A stretch of DNA of 31,644 bases from an uncultured Clostridia bacterium (GTDB lineage: Bacteria > Bacillota > Clostridia > TANB77 > CAG-508). The stretch covers positions 1-31,644 of the forward strand of contig CAKPPS010000016.1 of NCBI GenBank assembly GCA_934177795.1, given 5' to 3'. The position numbers were made by a program, and so were the translations under genes. Below, piece by piece: positions 23,648 to 31,644 of this stretch (position 1 is its first letter; each line of letters begins with the position of its first letter). The notes under the pieces were generated by a model that did no database searches, was not told where the DNA came from, and saw only the letters and a list, made by a program, of their open reading frames with translations.

Positions 23648-24652
23648 TTGTTAGATGATAGAAAAAAGAAAGTATTACAAGCAATAGTAGAAGAATATAT
23701 TAATACGGCAGAACCTGTAAGTTCAAATGCATTAATAAATCATAATGGGCTAAAATGCAGTAGTGCTACAATTAGAAACGAAATGGCAGACTTAGAAAAA
23801 GCAGGTTTTTTGGATAAAACTCATACTTCTAGTGGCAGAATACCATCAGAAAAAGGATATAGATATTATGTTGATGAATTATTAAAAGATGATGATATTA
23901 GTCTAGAAGAAATCAAATATATTAGTTCTAAGCTAGAAACAAAAGTTAATGAAATAGAAGATTTAACCAAAATTGCGGCTAATACTATTTCAGAAGTTAC
24001 ACATTATACAACTGTTTCAATAGGACCCAAAGCTAGAACACAGCTAATAGATGAAATAAAATTCATATTATTAGGTTCAAGAATGATGATGGCAGTAATT
24101 TTAACAGATAGTGGATTAATAAAAGAAACTATAATAAAATTTGATGAAGATGTAACAGAAAAACAAATAGAAACAATAAACTATATGTTTAACAAAAAAT
24201 TAAAAGGTCAGCCAATAGAAATGATTGATAGACCATTAGAAGAATATCTTTATGATGAAATGACATACAGTGTAAATGTTATAAAACCAATTATAGAGCA
24301 AATAAAAAAAGTATTAAAAGATGAAAAAATATATTTAGAAGGAGCAAATAAATCTTTTGATTTGCCAGAATTTAATAGTTTAGATGTTGCTAAAAACTTT
24401 ATAAATGTATTAGATACAAAAGAATTAGTTACAGATATGCTAGATTCGGGATTTGCTGATGATATACATGTATATATAGGAGAAGAAAATCAAAAAGAAG
24501 AATTAAAAGATTTTAGTGTAGTAACTTTTAAACATAAAGTAAATGGAAAAGATGTTGGAACAATAGGAATTATAGGTCCTAAAAGAATGGACTATTCAAA
24601 AGTTATTTCAGTAATGAAGTATATAAATAAAAAATTGAAAGAATTAGAATAG
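23648..24652 (+). CDS. hrcA: Heat-inducible transcriptional repressor HrcA
   Basis: Repressor that binds CIRCE and releases it when GroEL is titrated by unfolded protein. Seen: an N-terminal winged helix (DDRKKKVLQAIVEEYINTAE, then SSATIRNEMADLEKAGFLDK, SSGRIPSEKGYRYYVD, residues 1-75), a GAF-like middle and C-terminal dimerisation segment ending GTIGIIGPKRMDYSKVISVM. The start is taken as the TTG at 23648, giving MLDDRKKK as in most HrcA proteins: the AGAGG site is then about 7 nt away, while the GTG at 23639 would overlap that site. Length 334, normal. First gene of hrcA-grpE-dnaK-dnaJ, regulated by its own product through the operators at 23538 and 23588. Confidence 0.95.
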   Translation: MLDDRKKKVLQAIVEEYINTAEPVSSNALINHNGLKCSSATIRNEMADLEKAGFLDKTHTSSGRIPSEKGYRYYVDELLKDDDISLEEIKYISSKLETKVNEIEDLTKIAANTISEVTHYTTVSIGPKARTQLIDEIKFILLGSRMMMAVILTDSGLIKETIIKFDEDVTEKQIETINYMFNKKLKGQPIEMIDRPLEEYLYDEMTYSVNVIKPIIEQIKKVLKDEKIYLEGANKSFDLPEFNSLDVAKNFINVLDTKELVTDMLDSGFADDIHVYIGEENQKEELKDFSVVTFKHKVNGKDVGTIGIIGPKRMDYSKVISVMKYINKKLKELE

Positions 24653-24667
24653 GAAGGTAGGGATATT

Positions 24668-25168
24668 ATGGCAGAAAAAGAAGAATTAGAAAAAGATGTT
24701 AAAAAACAAGAGGAAAAAGAATGCAAAAAAGAACAAGAAATTGTTCCAAAATCAGAATATGATGAACTAAATGATAGATATAAAAGAATTTTAGCAGAAT
24801 TTGAAAATTATAAAAAAAGAAGTAGTAAAGAAAGAGAAAATTTATACAATTCAATATTATCAGATGTAGTAGAAGTTATGCTTCCAATATTAGATAATTT
24901 GGAAAATGCAGCTAAAATAGAAACTAAAGATGAAGAATATAAAAAAGGAATAGAATTAGTCTTAAAGCAATTTAGAGATACATTAAAAGCTAAAGGTGTA
25001 GAGGAAATAGCAACACTTGGAGAAACTTTTGATCCAGAAGTGCATGAAGCTGTTAGCAGTATTCAAGATGATACAAAAGGTGAAAAAGAAATAGTACAAG
25101 AATATCGAAAAGGATATAAAATTGGTTCAAAAGTAATAAGACATTCAATGGTCGTAGTTGCTAATTAA
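24668..25168 (+). CDS. grpE: Nucleotide exchange factor GrpE
   Basis: Co-chaperone that releases ADP from DnaK. Seen: a Lys/Glu-rich N-terminus (residues 1-32) and long helix (YDELNDRYKRILAEFENYKK, then RSSKERENLYNS), the four-helix region, and the C-terminal beta-domain with GVEEIATLGETFDPEVHEAV and KGYKIGSKVIRHSMVVVAN, the family signature. At 166 residues it is of ordinary size. It begins 15 bp after hrcA with a GGAAGGTAGGG site. Confidence 0.97.
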   Translation: MAEKEELEKDVKKQEEKECKKEQEIVPKSEYDELNDRYKRILAEFENYKKRSSKERENLYNSILSDVVEVMLPILDNLENAAKIETKDEEYKKGIELVLKQFRDTLKAKGVEEIATLGETFDPEVHEAVSSIQDDTKGEKEIVQEYRKGYKIGSKVIRHSMVVVAN

Positions 25169-25197
25169 TAGTTATTAATTTTAAATATAAATTGGAA

Positions 25198-25219
25198 TTT
25201 AGTCAAAGAGTAGACTAAA
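25198..25219 (+). promoter_or_regulatory. Small hairpin before dnaK
   Basis: TTTAGTC (25198-25204) pairs with GACTAAA (25213-25219) around an 8-nt loop, just before the dnaK ribosome site (GAAAGGAAGG). It lies in the widest intra-operon gap (73 bp) and may protect a processed dnaK mRNA end; this is inference. Confidence 0.35.
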
Positions 25220-25241
25220 AAAAGAAAGGAAGGAATTTAAA

Positions 25242-27104
25242 ATGGGAAAAATTATAGGAATTGACTTAGGAACAACAAATTCATGTGTAGCAGTTATGGA
25301 AGGAGGAGAACCAGTAGTTATACCAAATGCAGAAGGAAATAGAACAACACCATCTGTAGTAGCTTTTTCAAAAAATGGTGAAAGATTGGTAGGACAAATT
25401 GCTAAACGTCAAGCAGTTACAAATCCAGATAATACAGTTATATCTATAAAAAGAAAAATGGGAACAGCTGATAAAGTAAATATTGAAGGAGATACATTTA
25501 CACCTCAAGAAATATCAGCTATGATTTTACAAAAATTAAAAGCAGATGCAGAAAATTATTTAGGACAAAAAGTATCACAAGCAGTTATTACAGTACCAGC
25601 ATATTTTAATGACAGCCAAAGACAAGCAACAAAAGATGCAGGTAAAATTGCAGGACTTGAAGTTTTAAGAATTATAAATGAACCAACAGCAGCAGCTTTA
25701 GCTTATGGTATGGACAAAGAGCAAGATCAAAAAATATTAATCTATGATTTAGGTGGAGGAACATTTGATGTATCTATCCTAGATATTGGTGATGGAGTAT
25801 TTGAAGTTTTATCAACAAGTGGTAATACACATTTAGGTGGAGATGACTTTGACAATGCTATTATAGATTATTTAGTAAGTGAATTCAAAAAATCAAATGG
25901 TATTGATTTAAAAACAGATAAAATGGCAATGCAAAGATTAAAAGAAGCTGCAGAAAAAGCAAAAATAGAATTATCAGGTGTTCAACAAACACAAATAAAC
26001 TTACCATTTATTACAGCAGATAGTACAGGACCAAAACATTTAGATGTTACATTAACAAGATCTAAATTTGAAGAATTAATTCATGATTTAGTAGAAGCAA
26101 CAGCAGGACCAGTTAACCAAGCTTTAAAAGATGCAGGATTAACTTCAAATGATATTCATAAAGTATTATTAGTTGGTGGATCTACAAGAGTTCCAGCAGT
26201 TCAAGAAGTTGTTAAAAGAATCACAGGAAAAGAACCAGATAAGGGAATAAACCCTGATGAATGTGTTGCAATTGGTGCATCAATTCAAGGTGGTGTATTA
26301 TCAGGAGATGTAAAAGACTTAGTATTATTAGATGTAACACCATTATCATTAGGTATTGAAACTTATGGTGGAGTATTTACAAAATTAATTGAAAGAAATA
26401 CAACAATACCAACTAAAAAATCACAAATATTCTCAACAGCAGCAGATGGTCAAACATCAGTAGAAGTTCATGTATTACAAGGTGAAAGAGAAATGGCTGC
26501 ATATAATAAAACATTAGGAAGATTCCAATTAACAGGAATTCCAGCAGCACCAAGAGGGGTACCTCAAATTGAAGTAACATTTGATATAGATGCAAATGGT
26601 ATAGTTCATGTATCTGCAAAAGATATGGCAACAGGAAATGAACAAAATGTATCAATTACAGCATCAACAAACTTAACAGATGAAGACATTGATAAAGCAG
26701 TAAAGGATGCAGAAGCACATGCTGCAGAAGATAAAAAGAAAAAAGAAGAAATAGAAGTTAAAAACAATGCAGAAAGTTTAATATACAATAGTGAAAAAAC
26801 ACTAAAAGATTTAGGAGATAAAATTAGTGGAGAAGAAAAAGCTAAAGTAGAAACAGAAATTGACAATACTAAAAAAGCATTGGAAACAAATGATACAGAA
26901 AAAATAAAAGAAGCAACAGAAAAATTAACAAAAGTATTTTATGATATGTCAGAACAATTATATAAAAATGCAAACCCAAATGGAGCACAAGGTGCAGGAG
27001 TAGATCCAAATGCAGCAAATGAAGCTGGAAGTGATAATGCAAATAATGGTGGAGATAATGGAAATGTATATGATGCTGATTATAAAGTAGAAGATGATAA
27101 ATAA
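25242..27104 (+). CDS. dnaK: Chaperone DnaK (Hsp70)
   Basis: ATP-dependent Hsp70 chaperone. Seen: phosphate loop 1 IGIDLGTTNSCVAVMEGG (residues 4-21), NEPTAAALAYG, phosphate loop 2 DLGGGTFDVSILDIGDGVFE, LLVGGSTRVPAVQE, the linker DLVLLDVTPLSLGIETYGG, the substrate-binding beta-domain and helical lid, then an Asn/Gly-rich tail (about 585-606) ending DADYKVEDDK. At 620 residues it is of normal length, in the Gram-positive form lacking the N-terminal insert of proteobacterial DnaK. A strong terminator-like hairpin starts at its stop codon, so many transcripts may end here before dnaJ. Confidence 0.99.
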   Translation: MGKIIGIDLGTTNSCVAVMEGGEPVVIPNAEGNRTTPSVVAFSKNGERLVGQIAKRQAVTNPDNTVISIKRKMGTADKVNIEGDTFTPQEISAMILQKLKADAENYLGQKVSQAVITVPAYFNDSQRQATKDAGKIAGLEVLRIINEPTAAALAYGMDKEQDQKILIYDLGGGTFDVSILDIGDGVFEVLSTSGNTHLGGDDFDNAIIDYLVSEFKKSNGIDLKTDKMAMQRLKEAAEKAKIELSGVQQTQINLPFITADSTGPKHLDVTLTRSKFEELIHDLVEATAGPVNQALKDAGLTSNDIHKVLLVGGSTRVPAVQEVVKRITGKEPDKGINPDECVAIGASIQGGVLSGDVKDLVLLDVTPLSLGIETYGGVFTKLIERNTTIPTKKSQIFSTAADGQTSVEVHVLQGEREMAAYNKTLGRFQLTGIPAAPRGVPQIEVTFDIDANGIVHVSAKDMATGNEQNVSITASTNLTDEDIDKAVKDAEAHAAEDKKKKEEIEVKNNAESLIYNSEKTLKDLGDKISGEEKAKVETEIDNTKKALETNDTEKIKEATEKLTKVFYDMSEQLYKNANPNGAQGAGVDPNAANEAGSDNANNGGDNGNVYDADYKVEDDK

Positions 27105-27146
27105 AAAAGAGGGATTGAAGGATAGGTCCTTCAATCCTCTTTTTAA
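27104..27146 (+). terminator. Intra-operon terminator or attenuator between dnaK and dnaJ
   Basis: AAAAAGAGG-GATTGAAGG (27104-27121, one bulged G) pairs with CCTTCAATCCTCTTTTT (27128-27144). The T-run makes it a good intrinsic terminator beginning at the last base of the dnaK stop codon. Because dnaJ follows without an obvious promoter, it probably acts partially and lowers DnaJ relative to DnaK. Confidence 0.8.
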
Positions 27147-27204
27147 GGAAAAAGCCAATAAAAATAAATAATGGGATGTTCCCAAAATTCTAAGGAGGAA
27201 AATA

Positions 27205-28371
27205 ATGGCAGGAAAAAGAGATTATTATGAAGTTTTAGGTGTAAGTAAATCAGCAACTGATGATGAATTGAAAAAGGCATATCGAAAACTTGCTAAAAAG
27301 TATCATCCTGATGCTAATCCTGATAATAAAGTAGAAGCAGAAAAGAAATTTAAAGAAGTAAATGAAGCTTATGAGACATTGTCAGATCCTCAAAAAAGAA
27401 GAATGTATGACCAATTTGGAGCAGATGGTCCACAAGGGTTTGGTGGAGGAGGTCCTTTTGGAGGACAAAATGGATATTATTCATATACTAGTTCAGGATT
27501 TGACGGATTTGGTGATTTTGGAGATTTAGGTGATATATTTTCTTCAATTTTTGGAGGAGGTTTTGGCGGAAGTAGAGCAGGTGGAAGACAACAAAATGGA
27601 CCTAAGAAAGGTGCTGACTTGAATCTTCATCTTGACATAACTTTTGAACAAGCTTTTTCTGGAATTGAAAAAGAGATAATAATTACAAGAAATGAAGAAT
27701 GTACAGTATGCCATGGAAGTGGAGCAAAACCAGGAACATCTGTAACAAAATGTAATGTATGTAATGGTACAGGGCAAGTTAAACAAGTACAAAATACAAT
27801 TTTAGGTCAGATGCAAACAACAAGAACATGTACAAATTGCCATGGAACAGGTGAAATAATAAAAGAACCTTGTGATAATTGTAGAGGAAAAGGAAAAGTA
27901 AGAAAACAACCTAAAATAAAGGTACAAATACCAGCAGGAATAGATGATGGGCAGACTGTAGTATTAAGAGGAGAAGGAGAACCAGGCGAAAGAGGTGGAG
28001 CTAAAGGAGATTTGTATATAACTGTAAAATTAAAGAGACATAGTATATATACAAGAAAATCTAATAATGTATATTGTGAAGTGCCAATAACAATTACACA
28101 AGCTACATTAGGAGCAGATTTAGAAATACCGATGGTAGATGGAACTAAACAAATATATAAAATACCAGAAGGAACACAAACAGGAACTAAATTTTCAATA
28201 AGAGGAAAAGGATTTAAATCTGTAAATTCAAGTTCAGTGGGAGATTTTATATTCACAGTAAATGTCCAAACTCCAAAAAGATTATCAAAAGAACAAAGAG
28301 AGTTGCTTGTACAATTAGCCAAGACAATGAATGAGCAACCACCAATTAAAAAAAGAGGATTTTTTGGATAA
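27205..28371 (+). CDS. dnaJ: Co-chaperone DnaJ (Hsp40)
   Basis: Stimulates DnaK ATPase and delivers substrates. Seen: J-domain (residues 5-70) with the HPD triad in KKYHPDANPD, a Gly/Phe-rich linker (about 75-130), four zinc-finger repeats C-x-x-C-x-G-x-G (CTVCHGSG, CNVCNGTG, CTNCHGTG, CDNCRGKG, about 160-225), and the C-terminal substrate-binding and dimerisation domains. At 388 residues it is a full type I DnaJ. Ribosome site TAAGGAGG. Last gene of the heat-shock operon, followed by its own terminator. Confidence 0.98.
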   Translation: MAGKRDYYEVLGVSKSATDDELKKAYRKLAKKYHPDANPDNKVEAEKKFKEVNEAYETLSDPQKRRMYDQFGADGPQGFGGGGPFGGQNGYYSYTSSGFDGFGDFGDLGDIFSSIFGGGFGGSRAGGRQQNGPKKGADLNLHLDITFEQAFSGIEKEIIITRNEECTVCHGSGAKPGTSVTKCNVCNGTGQVKQVQNTILGQMQTTRTCTNCHGTGEIIKEPCDNCRGKGKVRKQPKIKVQIPAGIDDGQTVVLRGEGEPGERGGAKGDLYITVKLKRHSIYTRKSNNVYCEVPITITQATLGADLEIPMVDGTKQIYKIPEGTQTGTKFSIRGKGFKSVNSSSVGDFIFTVNVQTPKRLSKEQRELLVQLAKTMNEQPPIKKRGFFG

Positions 28372-28384
28372 AATTAATTATAAA

Positions 28385-28436
28385 AAAATAAACAATAAAT
28401 ATAGTATAGAAACTGTGTTTATTGTTTATTTTTTAT
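28385..28436 (+). terminator. Terminator after dnaJ
   Basis: AAAATAAACAATAAA (28385-28399) pairs perfectly over 15 bp with TTTATTGTTTATTTT (28418-28432), followed by TT and an A/T run. Confidence 0.8.
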
Positions 28437-28461
28437 AAAAACAATTATTTTAAAAATAATG

Positions 28462-28496
28462 TAATTATAAATCCAATAGAATCAGATTTATAATTA
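28462..28496. repeat. Perfect 12-bp inverted repeat upstream of uvrA
   Basis: TAATTATAAATC (28462-28473) and GATTTATAATTA (28485-28496) with an 11-nt spacer and no T-run. It lies about 50 bp upstream of the uvrA promoter. It could be a protein site or an RNA hairpin; function unknown. Confidence 0.5.
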
Positions 28497-28540
28497 ACTG
28501 TAGTATATTACAAAACAAAAATTTGCTTATTTTTGACATA

Positions 28541-28573
28541 ATACTTGATTTTTATATAAAAATCAAGTATAAT
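28541..28573 (+). promoter_or_regulatory. uvrA promoter embedded in a 30-bp perfect palindrome
   Basis: TTGATT (28545-28550), 17 bp, TATAAT (28568-28573). Bases 28541-28570 form a perfect palindrome with half-site ATACTTGATTTTTAT, so the -35 box and spacer, and half of the -10 box, are symmetric. It could be an operator. Alternatively, because AATTTTTT follows, it could be an intrinsic terminator for upstream transcription. No SOS (LexA/DinR) box was recognised. Confidence 0.65.
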
Positions 28574-28616
28574 TTTTTCCTAGAAGAGGCAAAATGTTTA
28601 ATATGGGAGGATAATC

Positions 28617-31461
28617 ATGAATGATAAAATTATCATAAAAGGAGCAAAGGAACATAATTTAAAAAATATAAATATAGAAATACCAAGAGGTAAACTAGTA
28701 GTAATAACAGGTCTATCAGGTTCTGGAAAATCTAGTTTAGCTTTTGACACATTGTATGCAGAAGGACAGAGAAGGTATGTGGAAAGTTTATCTTCGTATG
28801 CCAGACAATTCTTAGGATTAATGGAAAAGCCAGAAGTAGAAAGTATAGAGGGATTATCACCAGCAATATCTATAGACCAAAAAACAACATCAAAGAATCC
28901 ACGTTCTACAGTAGGAACAGTTACAGAAATTTATGATTATATACGTTTATTATATGCTAGAATAGGAATTCCATATTGTCCAAATTGTGGAAAAAAAATT
29001 GAGAAACAGACAATAGATCAAATAGTAGATAATATAATGGAATTAGAAGATGGTACAAGAATACAAGTATTAGCACCAGTAGTAAGAGGTAGAAAAGGTG
29101 AATATACAAAACAATTACAGGAGTTCCAGAAAGAAGGATTCGTAAGAGTAAGAATAGATGGAGAAATGTTTGAACTTTCAGATGATATAGAATTAGATAG
29201 AAAGAAAAAACATAATATAGAATTAGTTGTTGATAGACTAGTGATAAAACCAGAGATTATAAGTAGATTAACAGAGTCTGTTGAAGTAGCATTAAAACAA
29301 GCAGATAAATTAGTTTTGATAGATGTTGTAGGAAAAGAAGAAAAATTATATAGTTGCAATTATGCATGTCCAGATTGTGGATTTAGTTTTCCAGAATTAA
29401 CTCCAAGAATGTTTTCTTTTAATAATCCTTATGGAGCATGTCCAACATGTACAGGTATAGGATATTTAATGAAAATAGACGAAGATTTAATAGTTCCAGA
29501 TAAAGAAAAAACACTATATGACGGAATTAAAGCTTTTGGTGCAAGCACAATGAAAAAAGGTGACACAATGGCAAGAATGTATTTTGAAAGTATAGCAAAA
29601 CATTATGGAGTTGAGATAAAAAATAAAAAAATTAAAGATTTACCGAGAAGTTTTATGGAAAAAATACTATATGGTACAGGTGACGAAGAAATTGATTTTG
29701 AATATCAATCTTATGCAGGAACAAGAAAATTTAAAGCACCATTTGAAGGTGTAATTCCGACATTAGATAGACGTCATAATGAAACCAAATCACAAGGTAT
29801 GAGAGATTTCTATGAAATGTATATGAGTAATGCACCTTGCAATACTTGTCATGGAGCAAGACTAAAGCCAGAGATATTATCAATAAAAATAGGCACAAAA
29901 AATATTAATGAATTAACAGATATGTCTATTGGTAAAATCATGAAATATCTAGATAACTTAGAACTAAATAAAACAGAAGCGATGATATCAGATTTGATTT
30001 TAAAGGAAATACATCAAAGATTACAATTTTTAATAGATGTAGGTCTAGAATACTTGACATTATCAAGAAGTGCAGGAACATTATCTGGTGGGGAAGCACA
30101 AAGAATTAGACTAGCTACGCAAATAGGTTCAGGTTTAACTGGTGTATTATATATATTAGATGAACCAAGTATTGGATTACATCAAAGAGATAATGATAGA
30201 TTGTTAGCAACTTTAAAGAAATTAAGAGATTTAGGGAATACATTAATTGTAGTAGAACATGATGAAGATACTATGTATGCAGCAGACCAAATAATAGACA
30301 TAGGACCAGGTGCAGGTACTCATGGTGGGCAAGTTATGGCTCAACGGCACAGCAGAAGAAATAAAGAAGGTAGAGAAATCAATTACAGGAAAATATCTAA
30401 GTGGAAGGTTAAGAATACCTATACCAAAAAAAAGAAGGAAACATGTAAAAGCTAAAGTTATAGAAGTTCAAGATGCTTGTGAAAACAATTTAAAAAATAT
30501 AAGTGTTAAGTTTCCATTAGGAGTATTTACAGCTGTAACAGGAGTATCAGGTTCTGGAAAATCAACTCTAGTTAATGAAGTATTATATAAAACAATTGCT
30601 AAACAATTAAATGGAGCTAGTGAAAAACCAGGAAAATGTAAGGGAATAAAAGGAATAAATCAAATAGATAAAATAATAAATATAGATCAATCACCAATAG
30701 GAAGGACACCTAGATCAAATCCAGCAACATATACAGGAGTATTTGATTTAATAAGAGATATATTTGCAGAAACAGAAGAGGCAAAATTAAGAGGATATAA
30801 AAAAGGAAGATTTAGTTTTAATGTAGCAGGTGGACGTTGTGAAAGTTGTAATGGTGATGGTGTGCATAAAATAGAAATGCACTTTTTACCAGATATATAT
30901 GTACCTTGCGAAGTATGTAAAGGAAAACGATATAATCGAGAGACGTTAGAAGTAAAATATAAAGGGAAGACAATAGCTGATGTACTAGATATGACAGTAG
31001 AAGAAGCATTACAATTTTTTGACAAGATACCTAAAATTAAACAAAAAATACAAACATTATATGATGTAGGATTAGGATATATAAAATTAGGTCAACCATC
31101 AACTACATTATCAGGAGGAGAAGCTCAAAGGGTGAAACTAGCAACAGAATTATCAAAAAGGGCAACTGGAAAGACATTGTATATATTAGATGAACCAACT
31201 ACAGGACTTCATATAGCAGATGTGCATAAGTTAGTAGATATCTTACAAAGATTAGTAGATACAGGAAATACAATAATAGTAATAGAACATAATTTGGATT
31301 TAATAAAAACAGCAGATTATATAATAGATTTAGGACCAGAAGGCGGAGAAAATGGAGGAGAAGTAGTAGCTGTTGGAACTCCTGAGCAAGTAAGTAAAAA
31401 TGAAAGAAGTTATACAGGACAATTTTTGAAAAAAATATTAGAAAATAGAAATGATGTGTAA
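28617..31461 (+). CDS. uvrA: Excinuclease ABC subunit UvrA, interrupted by a single-base frameshift
   Basis: DNA-damage recognition ATPase of nucleotide excision repair. Seen in the first part: Walker A GLSGSGKSSLAFDTLYAEGQ, the CPNCGKK and CPDCGFSFPELTPRMF zinc elements, LSGGEAQRIRLA and ILDEPSIGLHQRDND. The family sequence leaves the frame after residue 576 (HGGQVMAQ) and resumes one frame over as GTAEEIKKVEKSITGKYLSG, with the second Walker A GVSGSGKSTLVNEVL, CESCNGDG/CEVCKGKRYNRETLEV, LSGGEAQRVKLA and ILDEPTTGLH. Deleting the C at 30345 (CAACGGC to CAAGGC) gives an intact 947-residue protein, the normal size. The rest of the downstream half is undamaged, so a sequence error or a very recent mutation is likelier than decay. 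Ribosome site GGGAGG. Confidence 0.93.
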
Positions 31462-31581
31462 TTGGTATGTAAAGGATATCCAGCAATTTTTACAGAAAAT
31501 CACAAATAAAAGTATATAAAATGAAAAATTGGATTTTTGAATTTTATACAAAAAAAAACGAAAAAAGTGTCAATACTTTTA

Positions 31582-31629
31582 GAAAATTTCACTAATATAG
31601 TACCTTTATTTTATTAGCGAAAATTTCAC
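31582..31629. repeat. Direct repeat at the right edge
   Basis: GAAAATTTCAC occurs at 31582-31592 and 31619-31629, 37 bp apart, each preceded by a TTAG and followed within a few bases by GTAC, so the imperfect unit may be about 25 bp. The 183 bp after uvrA hold nothing else recognisable; the window ends before the pattern can be judged. Confidence 0.35.
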
Positions 31630-31644
31630 CTATGTACAATCTTG

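Noticed and set aside
28437..28616. SOS (LexA/DinR) box upstream of uvrA
   Set aside because: No GAAC-N4-GTTC-like site was found; the palindrome there is of a different type.
30310..31461. A separate ABC ATPase gene with its own ATG at 30310
   Set aside because: It is the C-terminal part of uvrA; no ribosome site, and one base deletion fuses it to the first part.

Overview
The window comes from an AT-rich (roughly 30% GC by eye) Gram-positive, spore-forming Bacillota chromosome, most likely class Clostridia. Support: purine-rich Shine-Dalgarno sites, TTG starts (trmR, hrcA), TTGACA-17-TATAAT promoters, a HrcA/CIRCE heat-shock operon, a sortase locus and an intact sporulation sigma factor sigK. 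The genus cannot be read from the sequence. No rRNA, tRNA, CRISPR array or insertion sequence was found.

Layout. 1-1000: an AbiEii-type nucleotidyltransferase toxin gene cut by the left edge, then a short start-less reading frame that may be debris. 1090-6130: typA, a TrmR-like methyltransferase gene and a U32 peptidase-like (TrhP) gene; the last two are neighbours that in relatives modify tRNA wobble U34. An orphan RelA/SpoT-type synthetase-domain gene sits between them on the opposite strand. 6242-11874: a surface locus of LPITG-anchored protein, sortase, and a 1345-residue repeat/CnaB/VWA protein without its own sorting signal. 11948-15788: a 55-residue membrane protein gene, sigK, a DUF368 membrane protein gene, lemA and a TPM-domain gene. 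16001-18261: gltX, a DUF951 gene and a small Cys-rich membrane protein gene. 18351-22410 (minus strand): engB, purA with a long C-terminus, serS and a DUF1653 gene. 22567-23412: a Na+/Ca2+ exchanger-family gene. 23538-28371: hrcA-grpE-dnaK-dnaJ behind two CIRCE-like operators. 28541-31461: uvrA behind a promoter that lies inside a 30-bp perfect palindrome.

Most of this is housekeeping. The points worth a second look are the orphan alarmone-synthetase-like gene, the VWA protein without an anchor motif, a 67-bp intergenic repeat present twice in inverted orientation 8.5 kb apart, the double CIRCE, the uvrA palindrome, the compositionally odd purA, the hidden 55-codon gene, and two frameshifts (engB, uvrA) each repaired by deleting one C inside an A-C-G-G context. 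I do not see a clearly new multi-gene defence or biosynthetic system; the sortase/VWA locus and the RelA/SpoT-like gene come closest.
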